DNA of 64,000 nucleotides from Thalassovita gelatinovora (GTDB lineage: Bacteria > Pseudomonadota > Alphaproteobacteria > Rhodobacterales > Rhodobacteraceae). Of this stretch, positions 27,360 to 36,201 are shown piece by piece (position 1 is the stretch's first letter; the number at the start of each line of letters is the position of its first letter). The notes under the pieces are model-generated. The model had not been told where the DNA came from, did not search any database, and saw only the letters and a program-made list of their open reading frames with translations. The translations under genes and the position numbers were made by a program. The DNA lies in NCBI RefSeq assembly GCF_001458355.1, contig NZ_CYSA01000018.1, forward strand, positions 33,073 to 97,072. The letters run 5' to 3'.

Positions 27360-28859
27360 TCAGGCGGAAGGAACGCCGATTGTCGCGGCAACCGCGGCCT
27401 GCCAACGCGCATAACGCCGATCGCGTTCGGACGGTTTCATCTGCGGTTCGAACTGGTCGGCCCGCGCCCATGTCGCGGCAAAGCCGTCCTGATCGGGATA
27501 AATCCCGGCCCGCATCCCCGCCAACCACGCCGCACCCAGCGCGGTGGTTTCCAACACGCCCGGTCGATCGACCGGCGCACCCAGAATGTCGGCCAGAAAT
27601 TGCATCGTCCAATCCGACGCCGCCATGCCGCCATCGACCCTGAGCGTGGTCTGGCCGGTTCCGCGCGCGGCAACCGGCCAATCGGCCTGCATCGCCTGCA
27701 ACAAATCGCGGGTCTGGAAACCGACGCTTTCCAGCGCTGCACGGGCGAATTCGGCCGGGCCCGATCCGCGGGTCAGACCGAACACCGCCCCCCGGCAATC
27801 GGGTTGCCAATAGGGCGCACCAAGGCCGGTAAAGGCAGGCACGATCACCAAATCCTGCGCCGGATCGGCGGCTTCGGCCAGCGCCTGCGTCTGCGCCGCC
27901 TTGTCGATGATCCCCAAACCGTCACGCAGCCACTGCACCACCGCGCCCGCGATGAAGATTGACCCTTCCAGCGCATAGGTGGGTTTGCCGTCCAGTTGAT
28001 AGGCAATCGTGGTCAACAGCCGGTTTTGCGACGGCACCGGCATATCGCCGGTATTGAGCAACGCAAAACAGCCGGTGCCATAGGTTGATTTCATCATCCC
28101 CGGCTGAAAACAGGCCTGACCGATGGTTGCGGCCTGCTGATCGCCGGCCACGCCCAGAATAGGAACCTCGGGGCCCAGAATATCGGTCACGCCGAAATCG
28201 GCGGCGCAATCGTGGACCTTTGGCAGCATCGACATCGGGATGTCGAGCAAGCCGCAAATCTCGACGCTCCAGTCGCCTTTGTGAATGTCGTAAAGCATCG
28301 TGCGGGCGGCGTTGGTGGCATCAGTCGCATGGATGCGGCCTTGGGTCAGGTTCCAGATCAGGAAACTGTCCACCGTGCCAAAGCGCAGCTTGCCTGCCTG
28401 CGCCCGGTCGCGGGCACCGTCGCAGTGATCCAATATCCATTTCACCTTGGTGGCAGAAAAATACGGGTCCAGCAGCAGGCCAGTGGTGGCGCGAACCAAG
28501 TCTTCATGCCCGCCATCGCGCAAAGCGGCACAGGTATCGGCGGTGCGGCGATCCTGCCAAACGATGGCATTATAAAGTGGCACACCGGTTTCCGCGTCCC
28601 AGACCAGCGTGGTTTCCCGCTGATTGGTGATACCGATCGCGGCTAAGTGTGCGGCATCGATCCCGGTCTGCGCCAACACTTCGCGGGCGGTCTGCACCGT
28701 GGTCGCCCACAGGTCCGCCGGATCATGTTCAACCCAGCCCGAAGCCGGAAAATGCTGGGGAAATTCCTGTTGCGCCACCTGCACCACGCGCAGATCCTGG
28801 TCGAACAGGATCGCGCGGCTTGACGTGGTGCCCTGATCAATCGCCAGAACATAGTTCAT
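27360..28859 (-). CDS. glpK: Glycerol kinase
   Basis: Phosphorylates glycerol to sn-glycerol 3-phosphate in the cytoplasm. The 499-residue FGGY-family kinase has the N-terminal phosphate loop [13 protein letters not shown], substrate-contact segments [10 protein letters not shown] and [12 protein letters not shown], the ATP-binding [14 protein letters not shown] and the C-terminal [19 protein letters not shown]. Length and motifs are typical. GGAGGGATGAA lies directly before the ATG. It is 56 bp downstream of glpD, on the same strand. No glycerol facilitator gene (glpF) is present in the cluster, so glycerol presumably enters by diffusion or by a transporter elsewhere. Confidence 0.96.
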   Translation of the reverse strand: MNYVLAIDQGTTSSRAILFDQDLRVVQVAQQEFPQHFPASGWVEHDPADLWATTVQTAREVLAQTGIDAAHLAAIGITNQRETTLVWDAETGVPLYNAIVWQDRRTADTCAALRDGGHEDLVRATTGLLLDPYFSATKVKWILDHCDGARDRAQAGKLRFGTVDSFLIWNLTQGRIHATDATNAARTMLYDIHKGDWSVEICGLLDIPMSMLPKVHDCAADFGVTDILGPEVPILGVAGDQQAATIGQACFQPGMMKSTYGTGCFALLNTGDMPVPSQNRLLTTIAYQLDGKPTYALEGSIFIAGAVVQWLRDGLGIIDKAAQTQALAEAADPAQDLVIVPAFTGLGAPYWQPDCRGAVFGLTRGSGPAEFARAALESVGFQTRDLLQAMQADWPVAARGTGQTTLRVDGGMAASDWTMQFLADILGAPVDRPGVLETTALGAAWLAGMRAGIYPDQDGFAATWARADQFEPQMKPSERDRRYARWQAAVAATIGVPSA

Positions 28860-28915
28860 TTCATCCCTCCCCCTTTGGCCACAGAGTGACCAATCCGCGC
28901 ATCAGTTGCCAGCCC

Positions 28916-30472
28916 TCACAACTGCGCTTCGATCCAATCCTCGACCGCTGCCACCTGCCGGTCGTCCAGCCGCAGCCCCAGTTTCGAACGCCGCCACAGG
29001 ACATCCGCCGCCCCTTGCGCGAATTCGCGGGTCAGCATCCAGCGCAGTTCGGCTTCGGTCAGGGTGGCACCGAAATCGTGGCCCAGATCGGCGGCGCTTC
29101 GGGCATCGCCCAATATCTGCGCCGCTTCGGTGCCATAGGCGCGGAACAACCGTTCGGCCCATTTTTCGGTTAGGAACGGATAGCGGCGGATCAGCGCCGC
29201 CTTGTGTTCTGCCACCTGTGTCACCGGCAGGTCGCCCCCCGGCAGCGCCACGCCCGCGGTCCATCCCGTCTGCGACGCGCCCAGAACCGGGGCCAGTTTT
29301 TCCAGCGCATGTTCGGCTAGTTTGCGATAAGTGGTGATTTTGCCGCCAAAAACCGACAATAGCGGCGCGCCATCACGGTTCAGTTTCAGCACATAATCGC
29401 GCGTCGCCGATTGCGCCGTTCCGGCCCCATCATCGTAAAGCGGCCGCACCCCGGAATAGGTCCAGACGATATCGTCCGCCGTCAATTGCGTTTTGAGATA
29501 GCCATTGGCGAAATCCAGCAGGTACTCGGTTTCCGTTTCGCTGATCCGGGCCGGATCATCGGGATCGGCATGGTCGGCGTCGGTGGTGCCGATCAGGGTG
29601 AAATCCTGTTCATAGGGAATGGCAAAGATGATCCGCCCATCGTTGCCTTGCAAAAAATAGCATTTGTCATGATCAAACAGCCGGCGGGTGACGATATGAC
29701 TGCCCCTAACCAGCCGGATCGTGGCCTGACTGTCGACATGGGCGATATCAGACAGGGTTTCGCTGACCCACGGCCCTGCGGCATTGACCAGCGCCCGCGC
29801 CGTCACCTCTTGCGGCCCGGTTTCGGTTTGCAGGCTGATCCGCCACAGATCGTTGTCGCGCCGGGCCGCGACGACCTTGGTCCGGGTCATGACCTGCGCC
29901 CCGCGTGCGACGGCATCGCGGGCATTCAGCACCACCAACCGCGCATCATCGACCCAGCAATCGGAATATTCATAAGCCTTGGTGAACCGGTCCTGAAGCC
30001 CCTGCCCGACCGGATCGGTTGTCAAGTCCACCGCGCTGGTGCCCGGCAATATCTTGCGCCCGCCAAGATGATCATACAGCAACAGCCCGAACCGGATCAT
30101 CCAGTTCGGCCGCCGCCCCTTCATCCACGGCATGATAAGCGACAGCAACCGCGACGCCGGGGTTTCGCCGTCAAACCGCATGTCTTTGTGCAACGGCAAC
30201 ACGAAGCGCATCGGCCAACTGATATGCGGCATCGCCTGCAACAGCACTTCGCGTTCGATCAACGCTTCGCGGACCAGCCGCAATTCGAAATATTCCAGAT
30301 AGCGCAGCCCGCCATGAAACAGCTTGGTCGAGGACGACGACGTCGCCTGTGCCAGATCGCCCATTTCCGCCAACCCAACCGACAACCCACGCCCCGCAGC
30401 GTCGCGGGCAATGCCACAGCCATTGATGCCGCCACCGATAATGAAAAGGTCAAAGGGTTCTGTTCCGGACAT
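28916..30472 (-). CDS. glpD: Aerobic glycerol-3-phosphate dehydrogenase
   Basis: Membrane-associated flavoprotein that oxidises glycerol 3-phosphate to dihydroxyacetone phosphate and passes electrons to quinone. The 518-residue protein begins with the FAD-binding fold FDLFIIGGGINGCGIARDAA and contains SSSSTKLFHGGLRYLE, ALVNAAGPWV and GGKITTYRKLAEHAL, all family signatures. I use the ATG at 30472, right before the FAD fold; a start 20 codons upstream would add an Arg/Lys-rich tail and run into the operator repeats. It is upstream of glpK and diverges from glpR. Confidence 0.96.
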   Translation of the reverse strand: MSGTEPFDLFIIGGGINGCGIARDAAGRGLSVGLAEMGDLAQATSSSSTKLFHGGLRYLEYFELRLVREALIEREVLLQAMPHISWPMRFVLPLHKDMRFDGETPASRLLSLIMPWMKGRRPNWMIRFGLLLYDHLGGRKILPGTSAVDLTTDPVGQGLQDRFTKAYEYSDCWVDDARLVVLNARDAVARGAQVMTRTKVVAARRDNDLWRISLQTETGPQEVTARALVNAAGPWVSETLSDIAHVDSQATIRLVRGSHIVTRRLFDHDKCYFLQGNDGRIIFAIPYEQDFTLIGTTDADHADPDDPARISETETEYLLDFANGYLKTQLTADDIVWTYSGVRPLYDDGAGTAQSATRDYVLKLNRDGAPLLSVFGGKITTYRKLAEHALEKLAPVLGASQTGWTAGVALPGGDLPVTQVAEHKAALIRRYPFLTEKWAERLFRAYGTEAAQILGDARSAADLGHDFGATLTEAELRWMLTREFAQGAADVLWRRSKLGLRLDDRQVAAVEDWIEAQL

Positions 30473-30513
30473 GTCCGCGACTCGCCTTGGTTCCGTCTTA
30501 TCTGTCTTGGGTT

Positions 30514-30547
30514 TCGAAAATGTTCGCGTCAAGTCGAAAACATTCGC
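30514..30547. promoter_or_regulatory. Candidate GlpR operator: two direct repeats
   Basis: Two 14-base copies, TCGAAAATGTTCGC (30514-30527) and TCGAAAACATTCGC (30534-30547), 12 of 14 identical and 20 bp apart start to start. That is about two helical turns, so a repressor could bind both on one face. They lie in the glpD-glpR divergent region. The TTCG and CGAA elements recall known GlpR operators. Binding is inferred. Confidence 0.6.
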
Positions 30548-30631
30548 TTATGCGCGATATATGACGTTTTCGCCGATTTTCCTTGCGCATACCGTGCAAA
30601 AAGGAAAAATAACGAAAAACGGACCGAACAG

Positions 30632-31408
30632 ATGACCCAGAATTTCCGCCATCCCGAAATCCTTGATCTGGCGCGCCGCCGGGGCAAGGTCAGCGTTGAC
30701 GATCTGGCCGGTCATTTCGGTGTCACCGTGCAAACCATCCGCCGGGATCTGACCGAACTGGCCGATGCCGGCCAACTGGAGCGTGTGCATGGCGGTGCGA
30801 TGCTGCCTTCGGGGGTGCAGAATATCGGCTATGACGACCGTCGCGGCCTGAACGCGGCAGCCAAGGCCAAGATCGCAGAGGCCTGTGCGGCACAGATCCC
30901 CGAAGGCGCTTCGCTGTTTCTCAATATCGGCACCACCACCGAAGCGGTCGCGCGGGCGCTGCTGCGCCACCGCAATCTGATGGTCGTGACCAACAATCTG
31001 AACATCGCCAATATCCTGGCACAGAATCCCGATTGCGACGTGATCGTCGCTGGCGGCAGTCTGCGCCGGTCGGATGGCGGACTGACCGGCAGCCTGACCA
31101 TGCGGATGATCGAACAGTTCCGCACCGATATCGCGGTGATCGGCTGTTCGGCGCTGGACGAAAGCGGGGATCTGCTGGATTTTGACGTGGCCGAAGTTGG
31201 CGTCAGCCAGACGATCCTCGCCCATGCGCGGCAGCGTTTCGTGGTGGCCGATCATTCGAAATGGGCCCGTTCGGCCCCGGCACGGATTACCAATCTGGCC
31301 GATATCGACATGTTTTTCACCGACCAGTCGCCACCGCAGGATGTGCAGACGCTTTGCGATCAACGGGACACCAAGGTTGTAAAAACCTCAACTTTGATAA
31401 ATGATTAA
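30632..31408 (+). CDS. glpR: DeoR-family regulator of glycerol metabolism
   Basis: A 258-residue DeoR-family repressor. The N-terminal HTH is GKVSVDDLAGHFGVTVQTIR followed by RDLTELADAGQLERVHGG, the DeoR signature. The C-terminal sugar-phosphate-binding domain has FLNIGTTTEAVARALL and VVADHSKWAR. Its position opposite glpD-glpK makes it GlpR, with glycerol 3-phosphate as the expected inducer. The ATG at 30632 gives the standard start; the long open frame upstream runs antisense through glpD and is not coding. The ribosome-binding site is weak. A likely -10 (GATATAT, about 30559) lies after the direct repeats. Confidence 0.92.
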   Translation: MTQNFRHPEILDLARRRGKVSVDDLAGHFGVTVQTIRRDLTELADAGQLERVHGGAMLPSGVQNIGYDDRRGLNAAAKAKIAEACAAQIPEGASLFLNIGTTTEAVARALLRHRNLMVVTNNLNIANILAQNPDCDVIVAGGSLRRSDGGLTGSLTMRMIEQFRTDIAVIGCSALDESGDLLDFDVAEVGVSQTILAHARQRFVVADHSKWARSAPARITNLADIDMFFTDQSPPQDVQTLCDQRDTKVVKTSTLIND

Positions 31409-31529
31409 AAAATAGTCTCTCTGCTCAGGAAATGTCACAGAACGATCGCAATTCCTTACGCCGCTCATTGCATCCCGGTCGCTTTCCTTTTCTGCTCAGA
31501 GAACGAAACACTTTTACGATCGCGGGAAC

Positions 31530-32960
31530 ATGGATACGCAATCAAAATTCTTCGACGAAATGTTCGGCGGTGCCGATACCCCTCGCAGCCCCTATTCACG
31601 CTATTTCGACTGGTTCGAAAGCGAAGATCCCAAGGAACTGCGGAAAAAATCGCTGGAAGCCGAGGCATTTTTCCGCCGCATCGGGATCACCTTCAATGTC
31701 TATGGTCAAAAGGGGGCCGATGAACGTCTGATCCCGTTCGACATTGTCCCGCGGATCATTTCAGCGCGCGAATGGCAACGTCTTGAAAAGGGAATCGAAC
31801 AACGGGTACGGGCGATCAACGCTTTCTTGCATGACATTTATCATCGGCAGGAAATCGTCCGGGCCGGGCGTCTGCCGCAGGCCCTGATTGCCCGCAATGT
31901 CGCGTTTGAACCCAAGATGATCGGGGTAAACCCGCCCGGCGGTGTTTACACCCATATCGTCGGTACCGATCTGGTGCGTACGGGCGAAGATGAATTCTAC
32001 GTGCTCGAAGACAATGCGCGCACCCCATCCGGCGTATCCTATATGCTGGAAAACCGGGAAACCATGCTACAGATGTTCCCCGAACTGTTTACCAAACTGA
32101 AGGTGCGCCCGGTCAGTTCCTACCCACAAAGCCTGCGCCGGTCGCTGTCCGACTGCGCCCCGCCCGCCTTTGACGGCGACAAACCAGTGATCGCGGTACT
32201 GACCCCCGGCATTCACAATTCGGCCTATTTCGAACACGCATTCCTGGCCGATCAGATGGGCGCCGAATTGGTCGAAGCCCACGATCTGCGGATCATTGAC
32301 GGTCGCGTTGCAATGCGGACCACGCGCGGTTTCACCCCGATTGATGTGATCTATCGCCGGATCGATGACGAATATCTTGATCCGCTGAATTTCAAACCCG
32401 ACAGTATGCTGGGGGTTCCGGGCATCCTCGATGTCTATAAATCCGGCGGTATCACCATCGCCAACGCGCCCGGCACCGGCATTGCCGACGACAAGGCGCT
32501 GTATTCCTACATGCCCGATATCGTCGAATTCTACACCGGCGAAAAGGCGATCTTGCAGAATGTACCGACCTGGCGCTGTTCGGAACCCGACAGCCTGAAA
32601 TACGTGTTGGACAACCTTGCCGATCTGGTGGTCAAGGAAGTCCACGGATCAGGTGGCTATGGCATGCTGGTCGGCCCGGCCGCCAGCAAACGCGAACTGG
32701 CGCGGTTCGAAAAGAAACTGCGCGCCCGGCCGGGGGCCTATATCGCCCAGCCGACGCTGGCCCTGTCCACGGTGCCGATCATGACCAAGAAAGGTCTGGC
32801 CCCGCGCCATGTCGATCTGCGCCCCTTCGTACTGGTGTCCCCACAAAAGGTGCGGATCACCCCCGGTGGGTTGACCCGCGTGGCGCTGAAAGAAGGATCA
32901 CTGGTGGTCAATTCAAGCCAGGGCGGTGGCACCAAAGACACTTGGGTATTGGGGGACTGA
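31530..32960 (+). CDS. Circularly permuted type 2 ATP-grasp protein (DUF404/DUF407)
   Basis: A 476-residue member of the circularly permuted ATP-grasp family. Visible family parts include AREWQRLEKGIEQRVRAINA, the segment DEFYVLEDNARTPSGVSYML and GSGGYGMLVGPAAS. These enzymes are predicted to form amide bonds on an unknown peptide-like substrate. It is the first gene of a four-gene set with an alpha-E protein, a transglutaminase-like protein and the Anbu protease, which recurs across many bacteria. The start at 31530 has only a weak GGGAA upstream. Confidence 0.92.
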   Translation: MDTQSKFFDEMFGGADTPRSPYSRYFDWFESEDPKELRKKSLEAEAFFRRIGITFNVYGQKGADERLIPFDIVPRIISAREWQRLEKGIEQRVRAINAFLHDIYHRQEIVRAGRLPQALIARNVAFEPKMIGVNPPGGVYTHIVGTDLVRTGEDEFYVLEDNARTPSGVSYMLENRETMLQMFPELFTKLKVRPVSSYPQSLRRSLSDCAPPAFDGDKPVIAVLTPGIHNSAYFEHAFLADQMGAELVEAHDLRIIDGRVAMRTTRGFTPIDVIYRRIDDEYLDPLNFKPDSMLGVPGILDVYKSGGITIANAPGTGIADDKALYSYMPDIVEFYTGEKAILQNVPTWRCSEPDSLKYVLDNLADLVVKEVHGSGGYGMLVGPAASKRELARFEKKLRARPGAYIAQPTLALSTVPIMTKKGLAPRHVDLRPFVLVSPQKVRITPGGLTRVALKEGSLVVNSSQGGGTKDTWVLGD

Positions 32961-32964
32961 ACGG

Positions 32965-33906
32965 ATGCTGGGAAAAACCGCTGGCGGATTGTTCTGGATG
33001 TTTCGTTACCTGGAACGCTGCGAAAACACCGCGCGACTGATCGATGCCGGGTGGCGCATCGCCCTGACCCGGCTGGGCGATGGTGACAATGAATGGGAAT
33101 CGATCATAAACACCGCCGGAATCCGGGACCTCTACGAACAGAAATACGATAATTTCGACGCCGCGCATGCGATCAATTTCCTGCTGCGCGACACCGACAA
33201 CCCGTCTTCGGTCCTGTCGTCGATCGGGGTGGCACGGTCCAATGCGCGGCTGGTGCGCACCGCCCTGTCGGCCGAAGTCTGGGAAGCCGTCAACGAATAC
33301 TGGATGACGATGAAGGCGGCCCTGGCCCGCCCGGTCAGCGATCGCAACCTGCCCAAAGTCCTCCATGAAATCCGCAGCCAGACGGCGGTGGTGCGCGGCA
33401 CCTTGGCCGGAACCATGCTGCGCAACGACATCTATAATTTCTGCCGTCTGGGCACGTTTCTGGAACGCGCTGACAATACCGCGCGCATCCTTGACGTGAA
33501 ATATTACGTCCTGTTGCCGTCGGCGTCTTTCGTGGGATCTTCGATGGACAATACCCAGTGGGAAAACATCCTGCGCTCGGTCTCTGCCGAACGCGCCTTT
33601 GGCTGGCTGCATGGCGGCGACATTTCAGCCCCGGCAGTGGCGGATTTCCTGATCCTCGACAAACGAATGCCGCGTTCATTGGCGTTCTGCAATGAAAAGA
33701 TCCGCGGCAATCTGGAACATCTGCAACAGGATTACGGTCCCCGCCAACCGTGTCAGGATTTCGCCGATGCGATCTGCGCGAAATTCACCGGTCGCCATGT
33801 CGATGACGTTTTCGAAGACGGGCTGCACGAATTTCTCGAAGCCTCGATCCGGGACAACACGATGCTGGCCAGCCATATCGAAAACGATTTCCGGTTTAAC
33901 GGGTGA
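32965..33906 (+). CDS. Alpha-E domain protein (DUF403)
   Basis: A 313-residue, all-helical protein of the alpha-E family, beginning MLGKTAGGLFWMFRYLERCE. It is normally encoded with circularly permuted ATP-grasp and transglutaminase genes and is thought to act with them in making or breaking peptide tags; no catalytic residues are established. The ATG at 32965 lies four bases after the previous stop with GGGGGA upstream; the longer frame to 32926 would overlap the ATP-grasp gene and is less likely. The spacing implies one transcript. Confidence 0.92.
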   Translation: MLGKTAGGLFWMFRYLERCENTARLIDAGWRIALTRLGDGDNEWESIINTAGIRDLYEQKYDNFDAAHAINFLLRDTDNPSSVLSSIGVARSNARLVRTALSAEVWEAVNEYWMTMKAALARPVSDRNLPKVLHEIRSQTAVVRGTLAGTMLRNDIYNFCRLGTFLERADNTARILDVKYYVLLPSASFVGSSMDNTQWENILRSVSAERAFGWLHGGDISAPAVADFLILDKRMPRSLAFCNEKIRGNLEHLQQDYGPRQPCQDFADAICAKFTGRHVDDVFEDGLHEFLEASIRDNTMLASHIENDFRFNG

Positions 33907-33911
33907 ACACA

Positions 33912-34727
33912 ATGCGCCTGAAAATAACACATGTAACGACATACAGTTACGATCATCCAGACGCCTATGCGCTGCAACAGTTGCGGCTGATTCCGCGCAC
34001 CGGTCACGGTCAGCATGTTCTCGACTGGCAAACCACCATTACCGGCGCTACGCGGCAACTGGGCTATGACGATGAATTCGGCAATCACGTCGAATTGCTG
34101 CTGATCGAACCCGACACCACCCGGGTTGAAATCGTCAGCGAAGGTCTGGTCGAGATCGAAGACCGGGCCGGCGTGGTCGGGCAGCAGAAAAACTGTGCGC
34201 CGCTGTGGTTGTTCGAAGCCGCGACACCGTTCACCGCGCCGGGCAAGGCGCTGCGGCAACTGGCGGGCAAGTTAAAGCCGAAACCGGATGAAACTGGTCT
34301 GGAACGGGCCCACCGGCTGTGTGCGAAAGTGGCCAAGCTGATGACATTCACCCCCGGCCACACTGCCAGCCACACCACCGCCGAAGAGGCGCTGAAGGAT
34401 GGCAAAGGCGTCTGTCAGGACTACGCCCATATCATGATCGCGGTGGCGCGGATGATCGGATGGCCTGCCCGCTATGTGTCGGGTTATCTGTATATGGAAG
34501 ATGTCGAAGATCAGGATGCCAGCCACGCGTGGTGCGAAATCTGGATCGAAGGGCTAGGCTGGATCGGATTTGACGCGGCGAATGAAATCTGCCCCGATGA
34601 CCGCTATGTCCGGGTCGCGATCGGGCGCGATTATCGTGACGCAGCGCCAATTCACGGTATTCGGCACGGATCGGGACGCGAAGATCTGCATGTGGCGTTG
34701 AAAGTTCAGGCGCAGACTGATCAATAG
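33912..34727 (+). CDS. Transglutaminase-like cysteine peptidase of the Anbu operon
   Basis: A 271-residue protein with an N-terminal beta domain (MRLKITHVTTYSYDHPDAYA) and a transglutaminase-like domain. The catalytic triad is visible as Cys in DGKGVCQDYAHIMIA, His in DASHAWCEIWI and Asp in GFDAANE. Bacterial members are probably peptidases rather than cross-linkers. I prefer the ATG at 33912, with GGGTGA just upstream, to a GTG at 33903 that overlaps the alpha-E stop. It is the third gene of the operon and precedes Anbu by 38 bp. Confidence 0.92.
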   Translation: MRLKITHVTTYSYDHPDAYALQQLRLIPRTGHGQHVLDWQTTITGATRQLGYDDEFGNHVELLLIEPDTTRVEIVSEGLVEIEDRAGVVGQQKNCAPLWLFEAATPFTAPGKALRQLAGKLKPKPDETGLERAHRLCAKVAKLMTFTPGHTASHTTAEEALKDGKGVCQDYAHIMIAVARMIGWPARYVSGYLYMEDVEDQDASHAWCEIWIEGLGWIGFDAANEICPDDRYVRVAIGRDYRDAAPIHGIRHGSGREDLHVALKVQAQTDQ

Positions 34728-34765
34728 GGTCAGCACGCCGCGAATCAACAAATCGGGCTCTTGTC

Positions 34766-35551
34766 ATGACATATTGCGTTGGCCTTACCTTGGACTGCGG
34801 CATGGTCTTCATGTCCGACACCCGCACCAATGCGGGCGTCGATAACATTTCGACCTTCCGCAAGATGCGAATCTGGGAACAACCCGGGCAACGGTCGATC
34901 ACCTTGATGAGCGCCGGCAACCTGGCCACCACCCAGGCCGTGGTCAGCCTGCTGGAAGAACGCGCCAAGGAAGTCGCCGAACGCGATCCCGGTATTCTGA
35001 ACTGTGAAAGCATGTTTCAGGTCGCTACCATGGTGGGCGAAACCCTGCGCGAAGTGATCCAGAATAACAGCCAGAACGGCCAGCGCGCCGAAAGCACCTT
35101 CCACGCGACGCTGTTGGTGGGCGGACAGGTCGGCGACGGCCAGATGCGATTGTTCCTGATCTATCCCGAAGGCAATTTCATCGAAGCCAGCGACGACACC
35201 CCGTTTTTCCAGATCGGCGAAACCAAGTATGGCCGCCCGATCATCCTGCGCGCCTATGATCCGGCGATGAGCTTCGAAGATGCCATCAAGCTGCTGCTGG
35301 TATCATTCGATTCCACCATCAAGGCCAACCTGTCGGTCAGCCCGCCGCTGGATGTGCATGTCTATGAAAAAGACAGCCGGAAAACCGGAAAAGTGTTCAG
35401 GATCGACACCGAAAACGCTTATTTCCGAGAAATATCAGAAGGCTGGGGCGTGGCGCTGCGTGAAGCCTTCGCCAGCCTGCCGAATTTCGATTTCGAAAAA
35501 TCCCTGACCAGACCCGAGGCGAGCTTCCGGCACAAAGATTCCGAAAGCTGA
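34766..35551 (+). CDS. Anbu (bacterial proteasome homologue) peptidase
   Basis: A 261-residue Ntn-hydrolase of the Anbu/proteasome-beta-like family, beginning MTYCVGLTLDCGMVFMSDTRTNAGVDN in segments. Removal of Met1 would expose Thr2 as the N-terminal nucleophile, with Asp18 in SDTRTNAG and the Lys in FRKMRIWEQ as the usual partners. Anbu forms large ring or spiral oligomers; its substrates are unknown. With the ATP-grasp, alpha-E and transglutaminase genes it makes the widely conserved Anbu gene set. Length is typical. Confidence 0.93.
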   Translation: MTYCVGLTLDCGMVFMSDTRTNAGVDNISTFRKMRIWEQPGQRSITLMSAGNLATTQAVVSLLEERAKEVAERDPGILNCESMFQVATMVGETLREVIQNNSQNGQRAESTFHATLLVGGQVGDGQMRLFLIYPEGNFIEASDDTPFFQIGETKYGRPIILRAYDPAMSFEDAIKLLLVSFDSTIKANLSVSPPLDVHVYEKDSRKTGKVFRIDTENAYFREISEGWGVALREAFASLPNFDFEKSLTRPEASFRHKDSES

Positions 35552-35610
35552 TTGCCGGGTTTCGGCGCATCTGGTCGCGCCAAAGCCCCCCCCGACGGGC
35601 GGCGGTGCCA

Positions 35611-36039
35611 CTATCCCTGCTTTTTCAGGAATCCTTCGAACGCCGCCAAGGTGCGTTTCGATACGTGGTGTTCGATCCCTTCCGCGTCCATTTCGGCAAC
35701 ATCTTCGGGAACGCCGACAGCGATCAGCAATTCCACCACCATGCGGTGACGGGCGCGGACCCGGTCGGCAAGCGCGCTGCCCTCTTCGGTCAGGAAAACC
35801 CCACGATAAGGCCGCGCCGTGGCAAGCCCTTCGCGCTTGAGCCTTGCAATCGCCTTGGTCGCGGTCGGTTGCGCCACGCCCATGCGTTCGGCAATATCGG
35901 CAACCCGCGCTTCACCCAGTTCGGCAAGCAGGTCGCCAATCATTTCGACGTAATCTTCCAGCAAGGCAACCGATTGCATCTGCCGGGCACGGGAAAACCG
36001 GTCGGCCTGTTGCTGCGGCTCTATAGGGGTGTCGGGCAT
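35611..36039 (-). CDS. mntR: Manganese-responsive regulator MntR (DtxR family)
   Basis: A 142-residue DtxR/MntR-family repressor, activated by Mn(II). The winged HTH is in VADIAERMGVAQPTATKAIA (about residues 46-65), the wing in TARPYRGVFLTEEG, and the metal-ligand helices contain the expected acidic and His residues (RHRMVVELLIAVG, DAEGIEHHVS). No C-terminal SH3-like domain is present, as normal for MntR. It diverges from mntH over a 162-bp region that holds a MntR-type operator. Confidence 0.93.
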   Translation of the reverse strand: MPDTPIEPQQQADRFSRARQMQSVALLEDYVEMIGDLLAELGEARVADIAERMGVAQPTATKAIARLKREGLATARPYRGVFLTEEGSALADRVRARHRMVVELLIAVGVPEDVAEMDAEGIEHHVSKRTLAAFEGFLKKQG

Positions 36040-36153
36040 GGTCGTATCCCCAATTCTTCATGAGTCAGGAAGCATGTATAGCCAAGGGATAGCATCACTG
36101 CCAGCCCCTTCGACAACAAGTTCTGGCAATTCAAATTTTATCATTGCACAGAA

Positions 36154-36169
36154 TATAGCATTGGCTATA
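36154..36169. promoter_or_regulatory. MntR-box-like palindrome
   Basis: Perfect inverted repeat TATAGC-ATTG-GCTATA, 33 bases before the mntH start. It has the ATAGC-N4-GCTAT core of the E. coli MntR box (AACATAGCnnnnGCTATGTT). A degenerate relative, TATAGCCAAGGGATAGC, lies near 36078, closer to mntR, and could serve autoregulation. Confidence 0.75.
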
Positions 36170-36201
36170 AACGCAGGCGCAAACAGATCACGAGACCTTT
36201 C

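Noticed and set aside
29411..30631. Upstream extension of the glpR frame through glpD
   Set aside because: It runs antisense to the whole glpD coding region; the DeoR domain starts at the ATG at 30632.
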